A stretch of DNA of 15,572 nucleotides, from contig USFH01000032.1 of NCBI GenBank assembly GCA_900553925.1, forward strand, positions 1-15,572. Reading direction: 5' to 3'. This document shows positions 1 to 6,418 of this stretch, piece by piece. Each line of letters opens with the position of its first letter. Positions within the stretch are counted from its first letter, which is position 1. This DNA is from an uncultured Clostridium sp. GTDB taxonomy: Bacteria; Bacillota; Clostridia; Lachnospirales; Lachnospiraceae. A program made the position numbers and the translations under genes. The notes beneath the pieces are model-generated. The model was not told where the DNA came from. It saw nothing but the letters and a program-made list of their open reading frames with translations, and made no database searches.

Positions 1-504
1 TGCAATCACACCTGCATTACAGATCTTCTTCCACTGCATTTTCCCGCTGCCGTCATTTTCTTTTTTCATCGCACAGATACCATATGTATAAATCAAAATA
101 TTATAGGGGAATAAAAATATGGATGCATAAAGCAGCGCCTCCTCTCCATATACCGCGGATATGACAGGAAACCCCATAAATCCAATATTGGAGAAAATTG
201 TCATAACACGAAACACACCTTTATCCTCAGCGGGAACCCGTAATAATGGCACAAGCAGATATCCTAACAGAATCAGAAAGAAAAAGACACCAATTGCCAC
301 AACAAACGTAGTTGCCAATGCCTTTCCTGTCACCGTTTTTGTATCGGAAACACCAGCCGATAAGATCAGCGCGGTGTTCGCAATATTTACAACAATCCAT
401 GAAAATGTCTTTGCGACATCATCCGTTATAATATTCTTTTTCCCACAGACAAATCCAATTCCCATATAAAAGAAAAGTACCAGCATCTGTTGCAGCAATA
501 ACAT
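1..504 (-). CDS. AEC (auxin efflux carrier) family permease, N-terminal part, runs off the window
   Basis: This is the first 168 codons of an open frame that continues past base 1, so the C-terminal half is not seen. The protein is very hydrophobic: segments near residues 5-21, 34-52, 63-88 and 100-150 look membrane-spanning. The stretch MTIFSNIGFMGFPV resembles the conserved asparagine/glycine-rich helix of AEC carriers, which move organic acids or auxin-like anions across the membrane. The ATG at 504 is preceded by AGGGG about ten bases upstream. It follows the dehydrogenase gene by 34 bases with no terminator, so it is probably the third gene of the same operon and may carry a substrate or product of the two enzymes. 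Family is fairly sure; substrate is unknown. Confidence 0.82.
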   Translation of the reverse strand, partial: MLLLQQMLVLFFYMGIGFVCGKKNIITDDVAKTFSWIVVNIANTALILSAGVSDTKTVTGKALATTFVVAIGVFFFLILLGYLLVPLLRVPAEDKGVFRVMTIFSNIGFMGFPVISAVYGEEALLYASIFLFPYNILIYTYGICAMKKENDGSGKMQWKKICNAGVIA

Positions 505-538
505 ATTTCATCATCCCCTATTCCGTGGTAACCTGTAT

Positions 539-1504
539 TCACACAACACGATTCCCTGCATAATCTGTTTCTCCACGCATATGATTGACCAGATTCATAC
601 ACGCCTGTATCCGCAATTCATTCATAGAACGTTCCGAATAAAATGCACTATGCGGTGTCAGAATCACATTTCCTCGATGTAATAGTTTACATTTCTTTAA
701 ATCAGGATTCTCACTCTCCAATACGTCTATCCCGGCGCCTGATAGAAATCCTGCATCCAGTGCATCACATAGCGCATTCTCATCTACTGAAATTCCTCGG
801 CCTACATTGATAAACAATGGACGTTTCTTCAGACTATAAAACCATGCCTCATCAAAATAGTGAACCGGCAAACCATCCGCACTCTGATGATTAATCACAA
901 CATCTGCCACCGCAGCCACATCCTCCGGCTCTATCTTTTCTGCCCCATGTCGTCTAATCGACTCAATACCTGCATGTCTTGATACAACATATACATGCAT
1001 TCCAAAGGCTGTCAGAGTTGCAACTGTCTGCTTCGCAATTTTTCCAAACCCATATACCACGACATTTTTGCCATATGGAACGGTAGCGTTCGCATACATA
1101 TAGTCCCATTTTAGAGAACGATTGATATGATGATCCTGCTTTTTCAGTCCCCTCATAAGCGCTAACATCATAGATACCGCATGAATCGACACCTCCTGTG
1201 TACAATAATCCCTGACATGATACACAGCGACTTTATGTTTTTTTGCAGCCTCACAATCAATGTTTGTATATCCTGTTCCAGTTACCGATATAGCTTTGAG
1301 TTTTTTGGCTGCTATAAAATATTTTTTATGAAACGGAACATACGATGTAAGTATATATTCTGCATCTGCAAGCTCCTGTGCATAATTTTCATCCGGTACA
1401 TAATGCCGGATTTCTGATTCCGGCAGCATCTTTTGAAACAGCGCACAGACTTTCTCATATTCTGTTTCATCATATGTCATATCACAAACAACTATCCTCG
1501 GCAT
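539..1504 (-). CDS. D-isomer-specific 2-hydroxyacid dehydrogenase, NAD(P)-dependent
   Basis: This 321-residue cytoplasmic protein has the usual length and layout of the family, which interconverts 2-keto acids and D-2-hydroxy acids. The catalytic set is intact: Arg236 in NVGRG, Glu265 in ESEN and His285 in LTPHSA, with Arg-Glu spacing identical to phosphoglycerate dehydrogenases. The nucleotide loop is YGFGKIA (151-157), with Ala in place of the third glycine. Strand 2 ends in VVSRH (173-177) rather than an acidic residue, a pattern that often goes with NADP(H) use; that is inference. The ATG at 1504 has AAGGGA six bases upstream. The gene starts 17 bases after the guanidino-enzyme gene and precedes the AEC permease. 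Substrate cannot be read from the sequence; nothing marks it as SerA, LdhA or VanH specifically. Confidence 0.9.
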   Translation of the reverse strand: MPRIVVCDMTYDETEYEKVCALFQKMLPESEIRHYVPDENYAQELADAEYILTSYVPFHKKYFIAAKKLKAISVTGTGYTNIDCEAAKKHKVAVYHVRDYCTQEVSIHAVSMMLALMRGLKKQDHHINRSLKWDYMYANATVPYGKNVVVYGFGKIAKQTVATLTAFGMHVYVVSRHAGIESIRRHGAEKIEPEDVAAVADVVINHQSADGLPVHYFDEAWFYSLKKRPLFINVGRGISVDENALCDALDAGFLSGAGIDVLESENPDLKKCKLLHRGNVILTPHSAFYSERSMNELRIQACMNLVNHMRGETDYAGNRVV

Positions 1505-1521
1505 ATGGCATCCCTTCTTTT

Positions 1522-2541
1522 TTACAAATTGGAAAAATCTACATAATCACGGATTAACGGCAGAGTTGCACAGTGCAAGCCTCCGCCTGCCTTTCCTGCC
1601 TCATCGTATTCAACCTCAAACAGCGTATATCCTTTCTCACGAAGAATCTCCTTTGTGTACTCCGAATGTGCTGTCTTCTGCATGACAATCTTCTTATTGC
1701 CAAGCGGTACACAGTTGATTACAAATACGTCGTCTCTTGGATCTTTCTTGATAATATTGATTCCAAGCTCTTTCATCTTTTCCAACACAAAATATGGCGT
1801 AATATCTACATCTACCAAAGCTTCCCGATGATCAATCATTGCAAACATACCATCGATATGAAGCATATATCCCGGACAAGGAATTACAATCAATTCAATT
1901 CCCATCGGATCTAAGATCTCCCGCACCTGACGGATTCCCTCCAGATTGGTTCGTGTGGAAAGACCAATACAGGCATGCTTATCATCGAGGAAAAGGCAAT
2001 TTCCACCTTCCGCAACACCCGTACCATTCATTGTACGGAGAATCGGCATTCCAATCGCCCCCAGTGTCTTCGTTGCAACACATGCTTCTCCCTTCCGCAT
2101 ATATGGAGCATTCCGACATACAATCATACCGCCCGGAACTGTAATTCCTACGTCACAGCAATTGATTGTCTTGGTCAGGTTTGGCTTGTTATTCTTGTTT
2201 GTGTAGACAATCTCCACACCATTATCTTTTAATATCTGCGCATATGCATCATGCTGGGCTGCTGCCTTCGCAATATCCGGCTTTTCCTTTCCAATCCAGT
2301 AATACTCCTTGTTATCGCCTATGATTGCATTATATTCTTCGTTGTACTTACTTGGATCAATCGTGTTTAACTCCACATCCGGTCGATGCAGCATAACCAT
2401 ACGCAGAGTTCCGGTTTCACAGTTCTGTCCCCATTTTCTTCCCCAATAATTCTCCAAACATGTAAGATCCTCAAACGGCGGAGTTGCTACCGCTGGGAAC
2501 AATTCTGATACATCATCCGTTGCACATTTTGTTGCTGACAT
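1522..2541 (-). CDS. Guanidino-group-modifying enzyme (arginine deiminase / DDAH / amidinotransferase superfamily)
   Basis: Members of this beta/alpha-propeller superfamily attack the guanidine carbon of arginine-like substrates through a Cys-His-acid set, giving citrulline or ornithine-type products, or transferring the amidino group. Candidate active-site residues in this 339-residue protein are Asp130 (CCDVGITV), Glu178 (VAEGGN), His228 and Asp230 (YMLHIDGMF), and Cys324 in GGGLHCATLPL near the C-terminus. The start is set at ATG 2541 because GGAGG lies eight bases upstream; the open frame runs 26 codons further, but that part overlaps the promoter and hairpin. It is the first gene of an operon with a 2-hydroxyacid dehydrogenase and an AEC permease. 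It lacks the extra helical domain of canonical ArcA deiminases (about 410 residues), so I do not call it arcA. Superfamily is secure, reaction is not. Confidence 0.88.
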   Translation of the reverse strand: MSATKCATDDVSELFPAVATPPFEDLTCLENYWGRKWGQNCETGTLRMVMLHRPDVELNTIDPSKYNEEYNAIIGDNKEYYWIGKEKPDIAKAAAQHDAYAQILKDNGVEIVYTNKNNKPNLTKTINCCDVGITVPGGMIVCRNAPYMRKGEACVATKTLGAIGMPILRTMNGTGVAEGGNCLFLDDKHACIGLSTRTNLEGIRQVREILDPMGIELIVIPCPGYMLHIDGMFAMIDHREALVDVDITPYFVLEKMKELGINIIKKDPRDDVFVINCVPLGNKKIVMQKTAHSEYTKEILREKGYTLFEVEYDEAGKAGGGLHCATLPLIRDYVDFSNL

Positions 2542-2581
2542 AATTGTTACCTCCTTCAATCTATACCTTCGTTTTCGTGTA

Positions 2582-2591
2582 CTGTATACAG
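2582..2591. promoter_or_regulatory. Palindrome CTGTATACAG, possible repressor operator
   Basis: A perfect 10-base palindrome overlaps the putative -10 box and start site of the operon at 2541-1. Longer imperfect symmetry (GTACT on one side, AGTAC on the other) surrounds it. TGTATACA-centred palindromes are typical of GntR-family operators; no GntR gene is in the window, so the binding protein is unknown. Confidence 0.4.
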
Positions 2592-2619
2592 AGTACAGCA
2601 AGAAAAAGGAGCGTGTCAA
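2590..2619 (-). promoter_or_regulatory. Candidate promoter of the guanidino-enzyme operon
   Basis: On the minus strand a perfect TTGACA (2614-2619) is followed after 18 bases by TACTCT (2590-2595), which matches the -10 consensus at only three of six positions. The start of transcription would fall about 40 bases upstream of the chosen ATG. The -35 box sits in the loop and right arm of the hairpin at 2607-2626. The -10 overlaps the palindrome at 2582-2591, so the promoter looks like a controlled one. Confidence 0.5.
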
Positions 2620-2626
2620 CGCTCCT
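2602..2626 (-). terminator. Short hairpin with T-run just upstream of the guanidino-enzyme operon
   Basis: On the minus strand AGGAGCGT (2626-2619) pairs with ACGCTCCT (2614-2607) around a TGAC loop and is followed by TTTTCTT. This is the shape of an intrinsic terminator. It would stop read-through from the sigma/anti-sigma unit and gene remnant before the new operon. The same bases contain the -35 box of the next promoter. Confidence 0.5.
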
Positions 2627-2666
2627 CCTTTGATTTCTTTTTTTATTTTTATTTCTGAATTTTTAT

Positions 2667-2885
2667 TTATTTTTTGAAAGTCGAATTTTTGATATTCTGA
2701 TTTTTCTTTTTATTTTCTGACTGCTTAGTCCAGATACAGTCCGGTGTCACGATGAAGCCGATCTTCACCCGGCTGAATACAATTCCGGTCTTGTCGGAAA
2801 TTGCCTTCATCGCACCTTCCCCTGCAAGCGGCACGATATCCGCCGGCAGATAAAAGAAGATTCCAACCGCAATCAGAATCGAACC
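2667..2885 (-). pseudogene. C-terminal remnant of a YczE/YitT-like (DUF6198-type) membrane protein gene
   Basis: Reading the minus strand from 2885 gives about 72 in-frame codons ending at TAA (2667-2669) with no plausible start codon or ribosome binding site. The frame contains a hydrophobic stretch followed by ADIVPLAGEGAMKAISDKTG and then FSRVKIGF. This closely resembles the ADLVPLPGEG...AISKKTG...KVxFD signature of YczE/YitT-type membrane proteins. After VKIGF the expected Asp and the following membrane segment are missing, and the tail is Lys/Asn-rich low complexity. Upstream, the frame runs directly into the terminator at 2889-2928, so the 5' part is gone. I read it as a decayed gene. 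Family by memory of the motif, moderate confidence; that it is broken is more certain. Confidence 0.65.
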
Positions 2886-2888
2886 ATC

Positions 2889-2928
2889 AAAAACGCTGTA
2901 TACGCAGTCTCTTGTATACAGCGTTTTT
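2889..2928 (-). terminator. Strong intrinsic terminator after the anti-sigma gene
   Basis: A perfect 15-base inverted repeat, AAAAACGCTGTATAC (2889-2903) and its complement (2914-2928), with a 10-base loop lies eight bases beyond the stop codon of the membrane protein gene. The stem ends in A and T runs, so it can act on both strands. It ends the sigma/anti-sigma unit. Confidence 0.88.
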
Positions 2929-2936
2929 CGATATAA

Positions 2937-4445
2937 TTATTGCCGGATATCTACATATCCATTTGAAAGTGCAATATTGTTGAATTCCGTATTGATACTG
3001 CTTCCTGAGAACAGATCCAGGAACAGATATGGCAGCTCATCCTCCGATACAAGGAATGCCCATGTTACCGTTCGTGTTTCTCCCGGCTGAACGTGAATCA
3101 AATGGTTTTTTTCTTCTACACTTTTTCCGTTATAGTAATAGATTGATGAACCGTTAATCAGATAATTTTGTCCATAATAACTATCGTACTCTAAGCTGTC
3201 AATTGCGTAAACATCAACGATTTCATATCCATCGTCTGTTTCCTTCGCCCGGATCAGCTCGCAGTTATACAGCGTATCACCTGTCTGCGTCTTACCGGTA
3301 TTTGTGTATTCAACCTCGATGTAAAGAATCTTTTCCTTTACTTCTTTGGTTGCTACAACCTCATCTAACTGATTTATACCATCTCCATATTTCTCGTAAG
3401 CTATCACATTATTTACGAGCTTTCCAGCAGCGTCTGTTTCTATGGAGTCAAGCTCGTATGCTGTATCCAGCTCATTTGGTGAATCGAGCAATTCCACCTT
3501 AGATACTTTTGCTTTCAAGGAAGAATTTGGTACATCAAAAGTTTCTCCAATCTGATGCAGATGTTCCATTGACTTCTTTGAAGTTTTCGTAAACTGATCC
3601 GTATTTGCCGTTTCATCCACCACCTCGTAGTTAGGTTCTATATATTCCTGTACCAATATACGTCGTTTTGCAGCCGGATCATCGGTCGGTGTGAGCGTTA
3701 ACCCTTTTACAATATCTATCGCGGTTTCAAGCTCCGTATCATCATATACAAGCATATCCAGAAGATAATCGTTATCATACGTAACATACACATGATACCG
3801 AACATCTGCAGTCGCGGATTCCATCGTCTGATTTTCGACAATAACCGCCTGTCTTCCATCAATCTCAAGCTCCTGCGTTGAGACTACATAGGTATTATTA
3901 AACAACGATTGCTTGTCAGACGGCATTTTCCAAAATACAAATGAAACACCACCCATGAACGCTTTGTCACTCGGGAAGATACTCACCTTGCTCACATAAT
4001 TGTTTCCATCCGCGTATATACCATCTAATCCATCGATCTCCATACCCTCCGGTATGTATGAAACATCCAATGTATATAGTGCATCCAGATTTGCATCTGC
4101 CCCTGTCTGCGCATTGGTATTTGTTGCTTCTTTCTGTGTATTGGCATCCGCAGTCTCTGTCTGCGCATCAGTATCGGTTGCATCTCCGTAAATCAAGGTT
4201 GATCCGTACTTGCCCTGTTTTTCCAGATGCATTTTATATAAGGTTGTAGCTGCAAACGTCGTTCCGCTTGCTATGCAGCAAAACGCAAGTACTGCCGCTG
4301 CCGCTCTCCAGATTCTCCGACCGCCATGCTGTTTTTTCGTTACCTGCTGTTGCACAGTTTCTTCAATCCTGTCCCGGATATAATCCGGCATCTGCAGACA
4401 TTCGTTTTTTATCTCGCTCACTTGTTTTCTATCCATATCCATCAC
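2937..4445 (-). CDS. Single-pass membrane protein, probable anti-sigma factor / stress sensor (DUF4367- and DUF4352-like)
   Basis: The 502-residue protein starts with about 45 charged cytoplasmic residues, has one membrane segment (about 46-68) and a large outside part. The outside part begins with a Thr/Asp/Ala/Asn-rich linker (88-119). A domain from about 121 to 255 (VSYIPEGM..., ...ETAIDIVKGLTL) resembles DUF4367. A C-terminal domain, about 295-495, resembles the DUF4352/telokin-like fold (GETFDVPNSSLKAKV, EVEYTNTGKT). It begins 20 bases after the ECF sigma gene, the standard place for the cognate anti-sigma factor. The cytoplasmic end has no clear zinc-binding HxxxCxxC motif, so sigma binding is inferred from position and topology. 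GTG 4445 and ATG 4442 are both possible starts, with GGAGG six or nine bases away. Confidence 0.8.
   Translation of the reverse strand: MMDMDRKQVSEIKNECLQMPDYIRDRIEETVQQQVTKKQHGGRRIWRAAAAVLAFCCIASGTTFAATTLYKMHLEKQGKYGSTLIYGDATDTDAQTETADANTQKEATNTNAQTGADANLDALYTLDVSYIPEGMEIDGLDGIYADGNNYVSKVSIFPSDKAFMGGVSFVFWKMPSDKQSLFNNTYVVSTQELEIDGRQAVIVENQTMESATADVRYHVYVTYDNDYLLDMLVYDDTELETAIDIVKGLTLTPTDDPAAKRRILVQEYIEPNYEVVDETANTDQFTKTSKKSMEHLHQIGETFDVPNSSLKAKVSKVELLDSPNELDTAYELDSIETDAAGKLVNNVIAYEKYGDGINQLDEVVATKEVKEKILYIEVEYTNTGKTQTGDTLYNCELIRAKETDDGYEIVDVYAIDSLEYDSYYGQNYLINGSSIYYYNGKSVEEKNHLIHVQPGETRTVTWAFLVSEDELPYLFLDLFSGSSINTEFNNIALSNGYVDIRQ
4103..4181. repeat. Imperfect direct repeat coding for the Thr/Asn/Ala linker
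   Basis: Two 25-base copies, 4103-4127 and 4157-4181, both start CTGTCTGCGCAT, match at 21 of 25 positions and lie 54 bases apart. They encode related TNTNAQT and TDTDAQT pieces of the extracellular linker of the anti-sigma-like protein. This points to slippage or duplication within the linker. Confidence 0.6.
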
Positions 4446-4465
4446 GCATTACCTCCTTTACCCAT

Positions 4466-4960
4466 TCATGCCGACTTTGCCTTTAAGATTCCTTTCAAAT
4501 GTTCTCTGCCCCGCACCAGGCGTTTCTTGACTGCAGATTCGGTCGTCTCCAGACATTGTGCAATCTCCCGGATACTGTACTCCTCAAAATAATACAGCCA
4601 GATGCAGGTACGCTCATTTTCCTTCAGCCGCATGATACTGTCATACAGCTCCGAATATTGTCCGTATCCGCGTATATACTCTGCTTCTCTTCCTTCTTCC
4701 TGATATTCCTCCCAAGTCGCAGCCTTCTGATTGTCCCGCTGGATCTGATGACATTCATTGATCAGAATTCTTGTAAACCATGTTTTTACATACTTATCAT
4801 TCCGCAGGCTGTACAATTTTTCAAATGCATGCACGATCGCATTTTGAATCGCATCAGCACAATCCGCATCATTGCATAAGTAGCTTTTGGCGATCCGGTA
4901 CCAGCTTTCCTGGTTCGAAAACACAAGTTCACCAAAGGCTTCTTTCTTCATGTGTTCCAC
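4466..4960 (-). CDS. ECF-type RNA polymerase sigma factor (sigma-70 family, group 4)
   Basis: At about 164 residues this has the two-domain build of ECF sigma factors, which redirect RNA polymerase to stress promoters. Region 2 spans roughly residues 10-80, with DADCADAIQNAIVHAF (core binding) and VKTWFTRILINECHQ (-10 melting and recognition). Region 4 spans about 105-160, with a helix-turn-helix in YSIREIAQCLETTESAVKKR. The first codon is uncertain: GTG at 4960 has GGAGG seven bases upstream, while the in-frame ATG at 4951 has GGGAG eight bases upstream. The probable anti-sigma gene follows after 20 bases and both share one terminator. Target promoters are unknown. Confidence 0.9.
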   Translation of the reverse strand: MEHMKKEAFGELVFSNQESWYRIAKSYLCNDADCADAIQNAIVHAFEKLYSLRNDKYVKTWFTRILINECHQIQRDNQKAATWEEYQEEGREAEYIRGYGQYSELYDSIMRLKENERTCIWLYYFEEYSIREIAQCLETTESAVKKRLVRGREHLKGILKAKSA

Positions 4961-4986
4961 TCCCTTCCCTCCGGAGTTTTATATTC

Positions 4987-5000
4987 TGTATGTCCATACA
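4987..5000. promoter_or_regulatory. Dyad TGTATG-TC-CATACA upstream of the sigma gene
   Basis: A perfect 6-2-6 inverted repeat lies 27 bases upstream of the GTG start of the ECF sigma gene. An A/T-rich TATAAA-like -10 candidate lies just downstream on the minus strand, but I see no convincing housekeeping -35 or ECF-style AAC motif at the right spacing. It may be an operator or chance symmetry. Confidence 0.3.
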
Positions 5001-5017
5001 CCTATTAGATGATTGAG

Positions 5018-5036
5018 CACGGGAAAAAGTCCCATG
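5018..5036 (-). terminator. Weak hairpin after the antiporter gene, possible terminator
   Basis: On the minus strand CATGGGA and TCCCGTG can form a 7-pair stem (one G-U) around CTTTT, immediately after the antiporter stop codon. There is no following T-run, so it is only a doubtful terminator. Confidence 0.3.
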
Positions 5037-5037
5037 T

Positions 5038-6234
5038 TTATTCCTTTTCCAGTAAATGTTTATATGTGCTGTCGATACCGAGCGCGCCGATTGGTGCTGT
5101 GATCACGATTGCCATGACTGCAACGGATAGCACGAGCGTACCGCAGGAAAGCCCGGCTGCCAGAGGTACCGAGCCAATCGCCGCCTGCACAGTAGCCTTC
5201 GGAAGATACGCAATAATACAGAATAACCGTTCCTTCCATGTAAGCTTCGTGCCAAGCATACAGATGCAGACACCGACCGCTCGGAACAGCAGCGCTGCCC
5301 CAATCATCAAAAGCGCCATTGCCCCCGCCTTCGCCATATACCGGATATCGACTGCCGCACCAACTAATACGAACAGGATTACCTCTGCGGCAATCCACAG
5401 CTTACCGAATTTCTCTGACAACCGTTTCGATACAAATGTCGTACTCTTCACTTTAAGCATACATGCCATACTGACAACTGCTAGAAGTCCGGACACTGCC
5501 ACATACGCAGACACCCACTCCTCGATCGCAAGCAGCAGACACGACATACCTAAAATCACGATCAGCTTCGTTGAGTTACGAACGCAGTGATTCTTCTTAT
5601 ACGCAAACTCGAAGAACCGGTACAGCAGATAGCCGACGATACAACCGAGTACGATTCCTAACACGATTGAGATGGGGATATTGATAAAATCCTTCGCATT
5701 TGCATGTCCACCCTGTGCCATCTGCAAAAATGTTGTAAATAACACGATTACGAAGATATCGTCGCACGACGCCCCCGCCAGTATCATCTGTGGGATGCCT
5801 TTCTTCGTTCCATAGCCTTCCTCCATGAGTTTCACCATACGTGGCACAATGACAGCTGGAGAGACCGCACCCATGACGGCACCCATAACGGCTGCCTCGA
5901 CGCGTGTCACGCCGAGGATCATCGGCGCAAACAGAATATACCCGCAGATTTCAAACGATGCCGGCACAAACGACATCAGGATTGCCGGGCGTCCGACCTT
6001 CTTCAGATCTGACAGATTCAGCGACAATCCTGCCTTGAGCAGGATGATGATAAGTGCTAATTTCCGCAGTTCTGCGGAGATTCCCAGAATCGATGGGGAC
6101 AACAGATCCAGCACATAGGGACCGAGTACGATTCCTGTCGCCAGCATACCGATGATGCCCGGCAGGCGGATCTGTTTACAGATGGCGGACATCGCAAGTC
6201 CGACCAGAAAGATAAGTGCAAGTGATGTTAACAT
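5038..6234 (-). CDS. Cation:proton antiporter (Na+/H+ exchanger fold, CPA2-like), under fluoride riboswitch control
   Basis: The 398-residue integral membrane protein has about 12 hydrophobic segments. N-terminal RLPGIIGMLATGIVLGP (23-39) is the typical helix-start motif of these exchangers, SPAVIVP (125-131) fits the broken helix, and GASCDDIFVIVLF (154-166) carries the paired Asp158-Asp159 expected for an ion-coupling site of the electrogenic type. The start is set at ATG 6234, with GGAGG six bases upstream; the frame is open for 18 more codons, but these lie in the leader between terminator and RBS. The gene has its own consensus promoter and a fluoride riboswitch leader. It is therefore probably made when fluoride accumulates, to restore pH or ion balance or to expel fluoride-associated ions. 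Transported ion is not determined. Confidence 0.9.
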   Translation of the reverse strand: MLTSLALIFLVGLAMSAICKQIRLPGIIGMLATGIVLGPYVLDLLSPSILGISAELRKLALIIILLKAGLSLNLSDLKKVGRPAILMSFVPASFEICGYILFAPMILGVTRVEAAVMGAVMGAVSPAVIVPRMVKLMEEGYGTKKGIPQMILAGASCDDIFVIVLFTTFLQMAQGGHANAKDFINIPISIVLGIVLGCIVGYLLYRFFEFAYKKNHCVRNSTKLIVILGMSCLLLAIEEWVSAYVAVSGLLAVVSMACMLKVKSTTFVSKRLSEKFGKLWIAAEVILFVLVGAAVDIRYMAKAGAMALLMIGAALLFRAVGVCICMLGTKLTWKERLFCIIAYLPKATVQAAIGSVPLAAGLSCGTLVLSVAVMAIVITAPIGALGIDSTYKHLLEKE

Positions 6235-6273
6235 ATTTTTCCTCCTTGGGATTTTAACCCTCACAGAAAGCTC

Positions 6274-6320
6274 AAAAAAAGCTGACACCTTCTGCGATCA
6301 ATATCGTAGAAGTCATCAGC
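6274..6320 (-). terminator. Riboswitch expression-platform terminator
   Basis: On the minus strand GCTGA-TGA-CTTCT (6320-6308) pairs with AGAAG-GTG-TCAGC (6293-6281). The inner CGAT/ATCG pair closes an ATTG loop, and seven T follow (6280-6274). The 5' arm is the same sequence that forms the 3' part of the fluoride aptamer, so aptamer and terminator cannot form together. Ligand-bound aptamer should allow read-through into the antiporter gene. Confidence 0.9.
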
Positions 6321-6363
6321 TTTATAAGCAGTTCCGGTTACCCGAGGGAGAACTTCATTCCCT
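6305..6363 (-). ncRNA. Fluoride riboswitch (crcB motif) aptamer
   Basis: The minus strand from about 6362 reads GGGAATGAAGTTCTCCC, then GGGTAACCGG, a GCTT-ATA-AAGC hairpin, and GCTGATGACTTCTACG. All parts expected of the crcB fluoride aptamer are there. GAAGT pairs with ACTTC, the 5' GGGA can pair with TCCC as the pseudoknot, the unpaired TAACCG is present, the P3 hairpin is present, and the conserved 3' CTGATGACTTCTAC is intact. It starts a few bases after the predicted transcription start and lies ahead of an antiporter gene, a known target type besides CrcB and CLC-F channels. Identification is from the consensus as I know it, not from a covariance search. Confidence 0.93.
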
Positions 6364-6376
6364 TTTTCTGTATGTA

Positions 6377-6405
6377 ACTATACGCCCGTATCACCGGTCT
6401 GTCAA
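6377..6405 (-). promoter_or_regulatory. Housekeeping promoter of the riboswitch-antiporter unit
   Basis: TTGACA (6400-6405) and TATAGT (6377-6382) are separated by exactly 17 bases on the minus strand. Transcription should start near 6370, a few bases before the aptamer. The strong consensus fits a constitutive promoter, with control left to the riboswitch. Confidence 0.88.
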
Positions 6406-6418
6406 TCCTGAAGTTGCA

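Noticed and set aside
2542..2619. 26-codon N-terminal extension of the guanidino-modifying enzyme
   Set aside because: It overlaps the promoter, palindrome and hairpin, while the ATG at 2541 has a strong GGAGG site.
5009..5590. 193-codon plus-strand open frame opposite the antiporter gene
   Set aside because: It lies entirely opposite a clear membrane transporter gene, has a Thr/Ser/Ala-rich composition typical of a shadow frame, and has no ribosome binding site of note.
6305..6363. Sodium, lithium or manganese riboswitch ahead of the antiporter
   Set aside because: Such classes also precede ion transporters, but the TAACCG core, pseudoknot strands and CTGATGACTTCTAC match the fluoride aptamer, with no unexplained conserved part left.
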